Of a DNA stretch of 64,000 nt, positions 1 to 11,017 are shown in pieces. Location of the stretch: the NCBI GenBank assembly GCA_021234155.1, contig JAJEKV010000008.1:19295308-19359307 (forward strand), read 5' to 3'. The DNA comes from Isoetes taiwanensis. Its lineage: Eukaryota > Streptophyta > Lycopodiopsida > Isoetales > Isoetaceae. Each line of letters opens with the position of its first letter. Position 1 is the stretch's first letter. The notes beneath the pieces are model-generated. The model had not been told where the DNA came from. It saw nothing but the letters and a program-made list of their open reading frames with translations, and did not search any database. A program made the translations under genes and the position numbers.

Positions 1-179
1 ATTAGAATTAGAATTAACCAATAATAAAGATGATCATAAGTTAAGATCATAGGTTTATCATGCTTTCGAGATAACAACGTTACCTTGTACCACAAGTTGA
101 GCCTAGTTCCAGGAGATTCTTCACCCTTGTACACCTTTGAGCATAATCTTGGCAATTATAAGCTGATCAAAAACCAACA
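1..179 (-). repeat. Copia-A 3' LTR, partial (cut by window start)
   Basis: This stretch matches 16619-16797 with two substitutions visible by eye, and ends in the same ...CCAACA, so it is the inner part of the 3' long terminal repeat of the minus-strand copia element whose 5' LTR is at 16030-16797. By that comparison about 590 bp of this LTR and its target duplication lie before the window. Confidence 0.9.
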
Positions 180-194
180 CTCCTCCTTCAGCTT
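180..194 (-). other. Copia-A polypurine tract
   Basis: Read on the minus strand, the purine run AAGCTGAAGGAGGAG lies immediately before the LTR start TGTTGG. This is the expected site of plus-strand priming for an LTR retrotransposon. Confidence 0.75.
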
Positions 195-195
195 A

Positions 196-888
196 TTAAT
201 TGACAACATTTAGATTTCTCCTGAACTGTCTGAATTTATTCTCTGCAAGAGCCTTTGTAAAAATGTCAGCAGTTTGGTTTGAAGTTTCTACATACCTCAT
301 TTGAATATATCCTTTTTCAGCTATATCTCTGATGAAGTGAATGTTGAGCTCAATGTGTTTTGTCCTTTCGTGTGCAACTGGGTTCTTGACTATAGCAATA
401 CAGCTTTCTCTATCTGTCATGATTTCAGTGGCTTCCATTTGTTCACATCTGAGCTCATTTAATAACCTTTTCAGCCAAGTGACTTCTTTAGCTGCTAGAG
501 AAGCAGCTGCATATTCTGCCTCAGCAGAACTCATGGCTATAGCTGACTGTTTCTTACATTTCCAAGCTACTACTCCACCTCCTAGGAACACTGCAAAACC
601 AGAGGTTGACTTTCTACATTCTAAGTCTCCTCCCCAATCAGCATCAGAGTATGCTAGCAATTTTAAGTTATTTGTATCATAGCAAATTCCATGATTTTGA
701 GTACCTTTCAAATATTTAAGTACATCGCTTTTCAAATTTCCCAGTGCTCCTTGGTGGGATTTGACATCTCCTACTTAGTATATTCATCGTGATAGGCTAT
801 ATCGCCTTGTACTATTAGCCAAATATAATAAACAACCTACCGAGCTCTATAAGGTATATTTTCCATGTCTGCTATCTCCTCCTTAGAT
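196..888 (-). pseudogene. Copia-A reverse transcriptase end and RNase H (interrupted)
   Basis: The 179-codon open frame at 196-735 is a copia RNase H. It shows the YLKGT entry motif, the DADWGGD box, SSAEAEYAA, a TDRESCIAI segment and the terminal TKHIELNIHFIRD and TADIFTKAL motifs. Upstream (735-888), the reverse transcriptase connection DMENIPYRA, LLYLAN, DIAY and NPTKEHWE can be read only by changing frame several times. Several of the shifts lie at CG dinucleotides. The protein continues the reverse transcriptase at 12663-13514; the gypsy insertion separates the two parts. It would degrade the RNA of the cDNA hybrid during retrotransposition. Non-functional as it stands. Confidence 0.9.
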
Positions 889-930
889 CGTTTCTAGAAC
901 ATCGCTAGCTCTGAATCCGGCAAAGATAGG

Positions 931-2568
931 TGTGACGCCCTCTAAATATACTGCGCCCCGGCCGTACACTCGGCAGAAATCCCCATCCGGGCCCATCAAC
1001 CGCATGGGCCCTCCGCCTAACCTCGCTCTGAGAGAATCCTAGTGCGGGCAGGGACACCAATGTTGTCTTTGCCCGCCCTTCCCTATGGGCTCCTATCACA
1101 AATAAAGCATAAACAACGCCGAAACTAGCAATAACAATACAACATACTACCTCGAAGGGTAGTCCATCACATATCCATATGAGCAAAGAAGATAATCATA
1201 AACCATAAAACATAAGAGCTCCTACCCATGGCTCACTCATAAGGAGGATGACTGATCAAGGCCTCAAGATAGAGCGTGCATCGAAGTCATAACAATGGCG
1301 TAGGGTCGGCATAAGACAATGGCTAGGGTTGACCACTCCATCCGCCCCTCCCTACATACTTTGCATGGGCTCAATCGCTCGCATGACTCTAGCCTTCCTG
1401 ACACGCAATCCCATGGCATCACCCATCTGGACTACTCCAGGTTGCATCTCCCCGGTCCGGCCGAGGCGTGAAGGGTTGCATCTCCCCTTCCTGGGTCTAG
1501 AGGTTCCACGGCCGGCCTAGAGAATCGCATGACACACGCATTCATACCCCATCGAACCCCAAAACAAGAGCCAAGCCGACACTTGCAACTTGAGAGGCAG
1601 GGCGACACCATCGCCCGTGAGGTGTCGTACCCATGCTCGCCCACACCTAAGTGACCCACCATAAGCCTAGCCCACTATGGGATCCCCCGTAGCCCCCACT
1701 CTCACAGGGATCCTCCTTCCGCATTGCCTCTAGCCCCCCCACAGTAGTGTTTGAGTCACATCATAGCCTCCATAGCCCCAAGTGGGTTCCTATGCACAGC
1801 CGCATATAATAGGAACTAAGGGATCTACACTAGGAGCATACTACATATGGCTCTAGGTCTCTACCCCCTTCCCAATACAAGAGGAGCAAACATGATCAAC
1901 CATCATCACATAGCATCATAACATGATAATCATCATAAGAACATCTTAACCTAATCATACATATCTAACTTACGCTAGGGTTCCTTGATTAGGGTTTAAG
2001 GTGTTGAATACGGTTCTAGGATGGCTCTACTCTAGATACGAAACACTAACCCCTCTCGGAGTGCTAACTTCCGTGATGGACTACTAAGAGCACTACTCCA
2101 CATACCGCCCCGGGGCACTCCCTCCCAATCCCTGCTCCATGATCTTCAAGGTGTTCGAGGTAGCTCCCACTCCCGGCTGACGCGCCACGCCTGGGTTTGC
2201 ACGCTTATGTTTCCGCTCCCACAAGACGGTTCTCTAAACGGAAGTTTCGAAAGCCAAGAAGGTTCCCGACTAATCGCTGGAGCCGTAAAAGAGGCCTAGG
2301 GTTAGGGTTTAGGCCTTTATAGGTTAGGGTTCACATGTTATGCCACATGGCTCCAATAGGGTAAGACCGCGGTGGCGGGTGCCCAATAGGTTAAGGCCAC
2401 GTGGAAAATGGTCTTAACCTAAGGTTGGCTAAGTTATATGAATAACTTAGTCATGCCCCCCTAGTGCCACAATCTATGGTATACAAGGCTATGAAGATAG
2501 ACTTGTATAGTGATTTCGGGTCCGTGAATATAATGTATTTATGAGAAGATATATTCCCGAACGCCACA
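931..2568 (-). repeat. Gypsy 3' LTR
   Basis: 1638 bp, colinear with 11018-12657. It begins TGTGACGCCC and ends ACGCCACA, with TG...CA termini. Long blocks such as 1801-1970 match the partner LTR almost perfectly. Mismatches cluster where CG dinucleotides occur. Confidence 0.92.
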
Positions 2569-2580
2569 TTCTCCCCCTTT
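2569..2580 (-). other. Gypsy polypurine tract
   Basis: On the minus strand AAAGGGGGAGAA directly precedes the LTR start TGTGGCG, as expected for the 3' polypurine tract. Confidence 0.8.
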
Positions 2581-3459
2581 AGGACAATGCCGCCCTCAAG
2601 ATTAAGCTTAAGGTGACCTAACCTACTCTAATCCCAAGTAAGCACACAACAAGAATATATGAATTTAACTCTATTGAAAAGATCAACTTTTCGTTAATTA
2701 CTTATTAAGTAATTATAAAGCTATATTTATAAGTTATACAAAATTATATAGCTATAACAACTATTATTATCAAAGTATACACATAATATTATTACAACAA
2801 ATTTAGGAGTTCATAGTTAGTCTAAAAATCTATGACTCCTATCTTCTCGTAACGTGCTCCCTCCTTCATGCTTCCCTTCACCGGCCCGCACAAGTAGCAC
2901 ATTACGCTATATAAGTTAATAAGTTTGTGGTTTTAGGGGACCACCCCCCCTACCTCCTTGAGCCAACTACCAGCCAAGGTTACCCTACTACCTTGCACCC
3001 GATCATGGCCCCATAAGGATTTGAGCTTAAGGAACATTTAAGATGCTCCTATCATCGCCCATGATCAAGTGCTACCTTGTACACGATCCCCCAAATCGAG
3101 TACACCCCAGTGCATCATGCCCCAAGGGTTTTAAGCTAGGAACGCCTCACGCATCCCATCATCACAAGATGATCACTTTAACCTTCACCATGACCCTCCT
3201 ACGGCCAGTGTAATGCGCATTCTCGCATCATCAAGATAGAGAGCATCCGATCGATGTCCCATCATCGCCCACCATGCCTCACACTTCCTCACTCACATGA
3301 CCCTAATGGTCATGCGCACCTCTTGGTGCGTGTTGGCCTAGAGAATGCCTTAAAGGCGTATCCCATCATCGCCCACACGTTCTAAGATTCTGGCACATGC
3401 ACTCTACTAACTAGAATACATGAGCCCGAACTTAAGGCTAACTTAAGAAACATACTAAG

Positions 3460-3834
3460 CTAATCTCCTGGCAAGTCGGCGTCGACCAAATCGGAGACGA
3501 CTACCATCAAACTCCTTCCTAAACTCGGGTATTGCTTCTCCAAATCCGCCAATACCCATGTCGCGTCTTCCACGGGCAAGTGCTTCCACTTGACCAAATA
3601 CTGGAGGAATTGGGACCTCCTAATCTTCTTGAATGACTTGTCAAGAAGTAATTCAGGCACAATTTCAACTTGTTCCTCCGTCATTTCCAACAAAGTTGGA
3701 GTATCCAAAACCTCCTCAGGGTTAGGATCGTGCCTTTTCAATAAACTCACATGGAAGACCTTAAGGTAGCCAAGAGATCCAATTTGTAGGCTTGAGAGCC
3801 CACTCTTCTCCAAGATCTTGAACGGACCGCCCAC
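3460..3834 (-). pseudogene. Gypsy integrase C-terminus with chromodomain
   Basis: A 124-codon frame. Its first third resembles the integrase C-terminal segment (GPFKILEK, then VFHVSLLKRHDPNP). Residues about 85-112 form a chromodomain, with QYLVKWKHLPVEDATWV followed by LEKQYPSL. This domain is characteristic of the chromovirus branch of Ty3/gypsy elements, where it is thought to direct integration by binding histone marks. The frame ends in a stop 0.9 kb from the 3' LTR, so it is the natural carboxyl end of Pol. Upstream (higher coordinates) the frame is broken, so it is a remnant. Confidence 0.85.
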
Positions 3835-4387
3835 CTAGGGGCTTCTTCTTACAATTGCCGATGTGAAGCTTCCCTTTACTTGAGCCAACTTTACCTCGCC
3901 ACAACAAAACAACTCTCGAGGAGTTTTATGTCTATCTGCTAGACTCTTCAGATGTGCCCATGTTTGTTGAAGATATTCTCATACTTCTACCAATAGGTAC
4001 CGTGATATATGCCGTTGTTGTTGAGAAACTTCCACCTAGGGCACTAGATTATGCCACATAACTAGGGTCAAGCATTGATAATCGTAATCGATCATGGAGG
4101 AGACATCTTCGATGACTCTTGCTTCATATTATTGTATGCGTAATTGACCCGGTGGATGTACTTTCGGCCCATTTGGATTACTTGTTCCAATCATAGTTTC
4201 TCAACGCATTCTCTCAAAAATTGTGTTGGTGCGGTCCCTTTGCCGATTTGATTTAAAATGATAAGCAAAACTCATCAACAAGTTGGTGCAGCTCGTGTTG
4301 AAGAAGTCTTGCTAAACGCCGCTAAAGAACTTCGGATCTCTTTTGGTGATGATCGACCATGCTTTCCATGCGACCCTAAAAGAACTC

Positions 4388-4624
4388 TTATGTAGACCAC
4401 ACCTGGCTAGATCCAAGGCGGTGTCTATGGTGTGGCATGGCAAGTATGTGCCCTTTTGATAAACTATATACCACAATCATCAAGGATTCAAAGCTTCTTG
4501 TTGTCCTTGGAAGGCCCGCTATGAAAACCATGCTGAAGACTTCCCACTTGGCGCCGGCACCGCCTTCAAGGTTCCAAAACTCCCGGAATTCGAAGTTGTT
4601 ACGCCTTTGTCTGCTAGATGCCAA
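4388..4624 (-). pseudogene. Gypsy integrase core remnant
   Basis: The minus-strand frame contains FIAGLPRTTRSFESLMIVV followed by YSLSKGHILAMPHH. This corresponds to the integrase core segment that normally reads like FI-GLP-T-G-D-I-VVVDRLSK-AHF. The surrounding core cannot be followed in one frame, so this is a decayed or badly read piece of the pol gene. It lies between the chromodomain end and the reverse transcriptase, as gypsy order requires. Confidence 0.7.
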
Positions 4625-5039
4625 TCGACATTCTTGGATATATCGACTATCTCCTCTTCATGTCCGGCCAGAAGTAGCTACTTTTAATCTGGAAGTAGGC
4701 CTTTATAAATTTTACATGGCCAGAAATAGGGCAATTATGCGTGTCCTGGAAAATTTTTCTTACTCCTTATGCTTTGAGTATAGTTGTTCTTTGACATTAA
4801 GGATTACCTTCCTTTTTAAATTATTTGAAGGTTTCTCTTCTTAATCCGTTCTTGCACTCTTGTAAGGACTAGCCCATCATGTGCTTGAACTACATGTTGG
4901 GGAAGATGGCTTCTTCTATCTTCTTGCTGAATTCGCTTGTCGAAGTGGAGATGGCATTGCAAATTGATGCTTCAAAGGCTTGCCAATGAGTGGCGGCATC
5001 TTAACATCTCCACGGCTGCATGCTCCTCCATTGATTTGC

Positions 5040-5345
5040 TGTAGATCACGATGTCGTCGAAGAGAATTGATGAAGAAATCATCCAAAGAATCTTCAAGAT
5101 GTCGCCCTCAAATGCATACAAGTTGGTGGAGCATTCCATAGACTTAGGGGCATTATTGTGAAATCATAGTGCCCATACCGTTTCAAGGAGTCTTATAATT
5201 ATCTTCCCCTTCATCCTTATTTGCTGATTGCCCCAGCCTTAAGTCGATTTCGCAAAAGAATCTTGCTTCTTGGGGCTGATCCATTATGTCGCTTGTTTGA
5301 TGAGCTGCCCATGGTTGATATACATCTTTAGACTTCCATCTTGGC
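5040..5345 (-). pseudogene. Gypsy reverse transcriptase remnant
   Basis: Minus-strand translation gives pieces of the gypsy reverse transcriptase in order. They are DGSLKMYIN near 5340, a garbled DLR-GYHQIR region, NAPKSMECSTNLY near 5140, and the catalytic segment FDDIVIYSKS near 5045-5075. The FDDI box corresponds to the usual FLDDIL(I/V)YS motif. Several shifts and stops separate the pieces. Confidence 0.65.
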
Positions 5346-5497
5346 CTAAAGGATCCCCAAGTTGATCAACTCCTACAAGCTTTTCTTGAGCTTTGCTAGC
5401 TCGGAAGTGCTGATTCTATAAAGAGCCTTGCTGATCGGCTCGCCTCCCAGGTGCAAGAGAGTGATTTCGACTCTATGCCTCTATAGAGCAAAAGCTC

Positions 5498-7495
5498 TCA
5501 AATTTCACCTGGAGATATATCATGGGACTTCTTGATTAACTTAGAGATTGGCCGAGGCAACTGTTTCGAAGTAGCATCTTCCTTCTTACTCTTGTAGTCG
5601 GGGTCGACAACCTGTAGCTTATGTACGACCTCATTCCTCATGATGTACCTAAGTAATTGCTTTACTGACATGCGTTGCACGATTGGAATTACTTCCTTAA
5701 CTTAAATTATAAGGTACTTGCCCTTTGGTGCTGGGATAAGTATCTCTTGCTTATAATAATCAATTATTGCTTTAGCCAGCTTTGATGTTGCATGCTTATT
5801 ATGAGGTCATAATTGCCAATGTACATAAGTTGGTGCCGATGCTCTACTTTGCTTCGCTTAAGGTTGATGTCGAACTTGACTCTTGTTCCATTGGTGCTGC
5901 TAATTACTCCTTGCCTTAACTACTGGCCTAGATTTAGACTTAAGAGTCTTGCTCTTAAAGATGTCCGCCATCTAGAAGGTGCAAAATTACAAGTTAAAGA
6001 ACTACTTATATAAATCCTATGGCCACAAATTTAGTCGGCATGACATTACTTTGGGCACACATAGAAAACTATATGATTAGATAATTATTCTTGTTTTAGA
6101 TCTAATCTATACTCTAGGATCTACCCTTTCTTAATTATTGCCCTCTTGAAATAGTCCCACCTTTGAGTTGATGCTATCTAAGAAGTTGGCCAGACTTATT
6201 AGATTGCTTCCCTTCATTTGGTCGGATTATTCCTTATGCTGCGGAAGTACTCGTCATATACATAGTCGACGGTTATCCTATTATTGAATCCTTCTTAGCG
6301 AGGTGATCAAGCTCACGAAGAGGTTCCAATACGTTGGATATCTGCCAGCAATGTATACAATTATTGTACTCCATACATTTTCTTCCCAATCCTTGAAGCT
6401 TTGCTCAATTCTTGGGTCCATCTTTCTAAAAGAAAAGACAAAAAAATCTACTCGAAATTTCGTCCCAATCCCATCATGGATGCTATCACCCATAATTCTA
6501 AGAAACTCAACTATCTGATAGGTCCTCTAGCTTGCTTAAAGCTGGTGCTGTGATTAGTCGTTGGAGTAGCAAGGCGATGATCCATAATTTGTTGAAAAGA
6601 ATCTGGTATCCTTGGAGTTGTTGTATACTCATTCGTGTTTAACTCATCTGCCTTGAAGGTTATTAGATTCGAGGATGATTCTTCTAACTCCTGAATTGAT
6701 ATTGTTGTGTTGAGCTTGTCGATTTGATTCTTCATCCCGCGCCACATGCGATGTTATAAGGTCAAGACAATGTCGAGTGCTTTACCACTTCTAACTCGTG
6801 CAACTTCTCTTCTTTGAGAGGAGTTTATGTGCATCCATCTGCGGGACTAATCTTGGACCCATCAATTAATAATGCTGGGTATTTGGTCCCCATGATGCCT
6901 CTTCTTGATGGTGTTAGACCTCCAATCTCTAAGGTAGAAGATTGTCGTGATCTTGAGATGGTGTTTGTCGAGGTTGATGCAAACTGCTCTCCGAGAGTCG
7001 GGGCTGATGAGGAAGAAGTTTGTTGCATCCACGCCATATTTCTATTCCTGAGGAGCCCACTCTTGCTGGCTTGTAATACCTCCTTAGTCAAAGCATGTCT
7101 GCTTGGAGTCCAAATCTGATACTACTATGGCCTGTATATCTGTGATCGTTGCCCTTCCGAGGAGGTATGTCCAGTCTCATCCTTTAGGGCTCTTGATACC
7201 ATAAGTCGATGAAGTGTACTCGTTGGTGGTGTAGCTGTGACATTAGTCATCGATGTGGGGCCGTTCCTCGAGATAATATGGCACTTGGAGAATATCCTTG
7301 ACTAGGAGGTGTTCCTCCCCTAATGTGATCAATTTTTGTAAGTGCCATGATGCCCATTGGCTGTTGCATAGCCCTCTTGGCAAGTCTTGTGTCTATCCTT
7401 GATGTCGCAATCATCCATCCTATAGGCTCTCCTTTATTTTTGTTCGGCTTCCCTGTACACCCTCTTGGCCTTTGATTTGCTGAAGTTTCCTCCAT
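5498..7495 (-). pseudogene. Gypsy gag/protease region, heavily broken
   Basis: A set of short minus-strand frames (5498-5680, 6281-6493, 6511-6747, 6825-7091, 7247-7495) lies upstream of the reverse transcriptase. Position argues for gag and protease. The 6281-6493 frame (GTKFRVDFFVFSFRKMDPRIEQSFKDWEE) and 6511-6747 are charged and gag-like in composition. I could not see a CCHC knuckle or the aspartic protease D-S/T-G motif, so the assignment rests on order alone. Confidence 0.4.
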
Positions 7496-8150
7496 AAGTT
7501 GCCCTCTGCTTTCGATTCATTGATGTTGTCGAGTGGCTCCACTGTCGAGGCTTGAGGATCTGCAACGAAGGTTCTCCTGACCTATATTATTGCCCTAAAC
7601 ACAAGGCAACTAATACTACCACACAATAATTACTTATATCTACTTACTCTGCAAACCCTATTTTTATGCCTTTATCCACTCTCCCTTAATTGACCCACTT
7701 GGCACTTTACTAGACACTGAGGAAGGTACTTATTTACTGTTATGGGGTGGTAGAAGGAGACTCACTTTGGGTATACTTGGTGTGTTGGACTAAATTACTT
7801 AGATAGAATGAATTCCTAGATAATTATCTATGATACAAAGGCACGGCTGAAGACACTTGATGATAGTGCACCTATAACGTGTGTTGGTGTATCATACCAA
7901 CGTGTGACAACAATTTCTAAGGCCTTGGCAACTAGCTGGGTTTCTAAGAAAAATATTTAATTATACTACCTATATGTAGACAAGAAGACACTCAGCAAGA
8001 TAAGAGCGACAACTAAGCTATGATGAGTGCAGATATTGTCTCTGTCTAGCTTAAGGATCTTGGTTCTAAGTCTAAGGCTTGGCCATTAATGTTATCTAAC
8101 ATTATTAAAGCTTAAATTTAATTAAGAATTATAATTCAAACATAAACGAT

Positions 8151-8235
8151 GCCCGCCCTCAGTGGTTGGCACGGGGGGGTTTGGGGGGGTTCAACCCTGT
8201 GGGTGGGGGGTTCGATTCCTGCTACTGTGGGAATT
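8151..8235 (+). repeat. tRNA-derived SINE head (box A/B-like)
   Basis: The stretch reads like a tRNA gene half. GCCCGCCCTCAGTGGTTGGC at the start resembles a box A region, and GGTTCGATTCC (8209-8219) is a canonical RNA polymerase III box B. The two are joined by a G-rich segment. It does not fold as a clean tRNA, so a tRNA-derived short interspersed element nested in the gypsy leader is more likely. I see no defined 3' end. Confidence 0.5.
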
Positions 8236-8376
8236 CTTTTAAGATGAGGTTCAAATGGATTGAAAAGCTAGAATGAGGTACTACAAGACATTAGAGTGCA
8301 AGGTAGAAGACTGGCATATGTACTAAGACCCTTTTCAATGCAATTTTGCTAAATTTTGACTGCAAATCATATGACC

Positions 8377-8441
8377 CGGGTGAATCCGCGCCAATGCCAT
8401 CTGCGTTGAGAACGCACACCCATTTGGCGCGGTTTCACCCG
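8377..8441. repeat. Nested inverted repeat (cruciform-like)
   Basis: The outer arms are 8377-8394 (CGGGTGAATCCGCGCCAA) and 8424-8441, complementary over 18 bp with one mismatch. Inside them, TGCGTT-GAG-AACGCA (8402-8416) forms a second perfect 6-bp stem. Confidence 0.8.
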
Positions 8442-8508
8442 ATTACCTTGATTCTTGCCAAGATTTAACGGTTTCACCCGATTACCTTGATTCTTGCCAA
8501 GATTTAAC
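8431..8508. repeat. 39-bp perfect tandem duplication
   Basis: Two identical 39-bp copies, 8431-8469 and 8470-8508, each start GGTTTCACCCGATTACC. The first copy overlaps the right arm of the nested inverted repeat. Confidence 0.9.
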
Positions 8509-9065
8509 AATTTCAGGAACTATAAGATCTTAAAATGCCTATTTGGGCCAATTCTAACCTAACTAGCAACTTATTTCATACCAAAAAGATATCTAAAAGT
8601 GCAAATATTGCACCCTTGATGGTCCGAGCCCTGCAGGAGGCAGCGGAGGCGGAGCTGGTACAACCTTTTGAAGAAGGCAACCTCTGCGCGATCCATACCA
8701 AGCAGGCCCAAAGACCTCCACCCGGCGAGGAGAAGTCGCAAGGAGAAGCCGTGAAGAGCCCCAGTCTAGCAAACTATATAAATATAAGTTTTTCCTGCAC
8801 ATTGTTTTACTCATTAGAAGTAAATTTACTATAAATTAATTGCTTGTAGAATATAAAATATTCTTGTATAAATTAATTGTAGTAGAATCCCTTGCATCTT
8901 ACTTAAAATGCTCTTAATTGGCTAAGTAGCATAGTCACTTGATTTAGGGCAAAAATGATCCAAATTTCGTACCAAAAGATGTTAGAATGCTTAGAAATTG
9001 TCTAGAAATGCAGTGTAGCACTTTAAGTTTGTTAAAAAATATCCAAAAATAGCTAGAATTGGCCC

Positions 9066-9190
9066 ACCCGGGTGAGACCGCGCCAAACACGTCTGCGTTA
9101 AGCGGCCAGGGCCATCCACAGATTCACCCGGTTTTATCAATACCAAACGTCTGCGTTCGCGACGCAGAGGCCATCCGCGCGGATTCACCG
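9066..9190. repeat. Second CpG-rich hairpin module
   Basis: The segment repeats the vocabulary of 8377-8441: GGGTGAGACCGCGCCAA, CTGCGTT (twice) and GATTCACC (twice). It contains its own stem TCTGCGT-TCGC-GACGCAGA near 9150-9168. It looks like a diverged relative of the first module. Confidence 0.55.
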
Positions 9191-9927
9191 CCTCCTCGGC
9201 TTTGGCCGCTTCGTGGCGAGATCCCGCCTTCGTTGATGTGGTTCGGTAGTCGTAGCCTATCTTGAACTCCTGGATAGACCTTTGATGTAGGCACTTTCGA
9301 AAAGGCGGTTTACGCATCATCAAGGTGAGTATTTGTTAGCAATGCGAATATCTTTGAGCCGACTCTCTTGTCTTTGGGATTTGGCCCATGGCGGACCTTC
9401 TTGGTCATCAGTCCCTGAGGGTGGTGGAGGCTGGCTTTTCGATCCACATTCGGCTACCTTGTCCGGATCCATTGGCGGAATAAATCTTGCATCTTGTCTT
9501 CTTCTTCCGCGTTACTCCATATCTTGCTTGACTTTAAGTAGCTTCTACGGTGATGTTGCCCTCCTTGGGCGCATTGGATATGGGTTGGGCGTAGGCTGCG
9601 CGTCGTCGTTCTTGACCTCCTCCTCCTCTTCCTCTTTAGCCTCTTGCTCCCTCTCCACATTTGTTGTGGTCCTTCTTCCCGGGCTCATCCTCCTCCCGGT
9701 TCGTCCGGTTGTGGTTCTCAGATACCATGCTCTCCCTCACCCTAGCTTCATGCCTCTTTGTGCGGCTTTTCTCACTGCATTGGTTGCTTTCGCCCCTAGC
9801 TGCTGTTTCTTTACATTCTGTTTTGCCCAGGTTGCTCGTATTGGGGTTGCTCCTCTGCTTCTTTGCTCCCCTATTCTTCACAGTGTTGGGGTTGCTCACT
9901 GTTTGCTCTTCCCAGGGGTTGCTCTAA

Positions 9928-10140
9928 GCTACTTGCTCTTCCCCTGCTCTCCACATTCTTTGGGGTTGCTCCTGATTGCCGGGATTGCTCTGCTACTTGC
10001 TCTTCCCCTGCTCTCCTCCCATTCTTTGGGGTTGCTCACATTCCCGGAGTTGCTCACGCTACTTGCTCTTCCCACCGCTCTCCACATTCTTTGGGGTTGC
10101 TCGATTGCCGAGTTGCTCTGCGCTACTTGCTCTTCCCACG
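9928..10140. repeat. ~65-bp tandem repeat, about 3.3 copies
   Basis: GCTACTTGCTCTTCCC recurs at 9928, 9992, 10058 and 10122, giving units of 64, 66 and 64 bp. Each carries ACATTCTTTGGGGTTGCTC-like text. Upstream, 9840-9927 holds a degenerate earlier copy. Unit lengths that are not multiples of three argue against a protein repeat. Confidence 0.85.
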
Positions 10141-11005
10141 AGAAGCGAGGCGCCCGCGATCTCAATTTCCCGAGCTTTCGATCATTGCGCTGAAGTGCTA
10201 AGTCGTTGCTCCTCCTCGAGGTGAAACGATTCGTCAAAGAGCTTGAGTGGCCAAGTTAGGTGCGTGCGGCCTAGGTCGCGTTGCCCTCAAGAATTTGCTT
10301 GTCGCCGCCCGAGTGAGTGCTTGGCGTTACCCGGTTCAAGCTGGAGCTTCAGGCCTTCCTAGCTACTTGTTTGGTCCTCCTAACAACTTAGCTTCCCTGG
10401 GGTGGCCCCTTGCGATCTTGCCTCTATCTTCAGCGGCTCCTTTGGATCGATCTCGTCGAACTGCCCGTTAAATGGACACTCTTATGGCAGCACCGGAGAT
10501 TAGCTTATAATTAAGCCTTACAAGGGGTAAAGGAGAGGTTCATTGGGAACTTCTAGGGAGTAGGAGGTGTTTCCATAGGTTTATTAGCTACTTTTCTTAA
10601 GAGTAAATTTATTATAACTATGGGTTAATAATTAAGGTACTTCCCCAATCACTTAACTATTTCTCAAAATTTCCTAATTCCTTTTTTTGGGCCAAGTAGT
10701 GGTCATTTCATGCGATTTCTTTCAAGCTTTATTTTGAGCGATTTCTCATTCAATTTTTTCACTTGAAAGGTGCGGTCCATGAACAACTTGAGCTCAAATT
10801 TACTAGAAGGTTTCTTTTGACTATATTATTTCTACCACTTAGACTATACTTAATCTAATTTACGACCACGCTAATGGGGAAAAAAATTTTTCCCATATTT
10901 ACATGATTCAAGATCGGAATTCTCATTCCATTCCATAGCTAGGCCGTTAGTCTACCTATTATTCGGGATATGGTCGATGCTAGCTCTTGGTCAACCAAGA
11001 ACATT

Positions 11006-11016
11006 GCTCGATACCA
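11006..11016 (-). other. Gypsy primer-binding site (initiator Met tRNA)
   Basis: On the minus strand TGGTATCGAGC begins one base after the 5' LTR. It matches the complement of the initiator methionine tRNA 3' end (TGGTATCAGAGC) apart from a missing A at a CG site. This fixes the orientation of the element. Confidence 0.75.
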
Positions 11017-11017
11017 T

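Larger units (their letters stand above)
7500..11005. other. 3.5 kb gypsy leader without recognisable coding sequence
   Basis: The interval lies between the gag-like region and the primer-binding site and carries no recognisable domain on either strand. It holds a tRNA-like SINE head (8151-8235), nested CpG-rich inverted repeats (8377-8441, 9066-9190), a 39-bp duplication (8431-8508) and a 65-bp tandem repeat (9928-10140). The open frame of 286 codons on the plus strand at 9333-10193 is a by-product of the repeat's base composition. Confidence 0.5.

Noticed and set aside
341-682. Plus-strand frame opposite the copia RNase H
   Set aside because: Antisense shadow of a clear RNase H frame.
8151-8235. 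A functional tRNA gene
   Set aside because: Box B is good, but the acceptor and anticodon arms do not pair and a G-run replaces the anticodon arm.
9333-10193. 286-codon plus-strand open frame, hydrophobic
   Set aside because: Lies in the gypsy leader, antisense to the element, and its Leu/Ser-rich translation comes from the CTT/TGCTC tandem repeat. No domain or start context.
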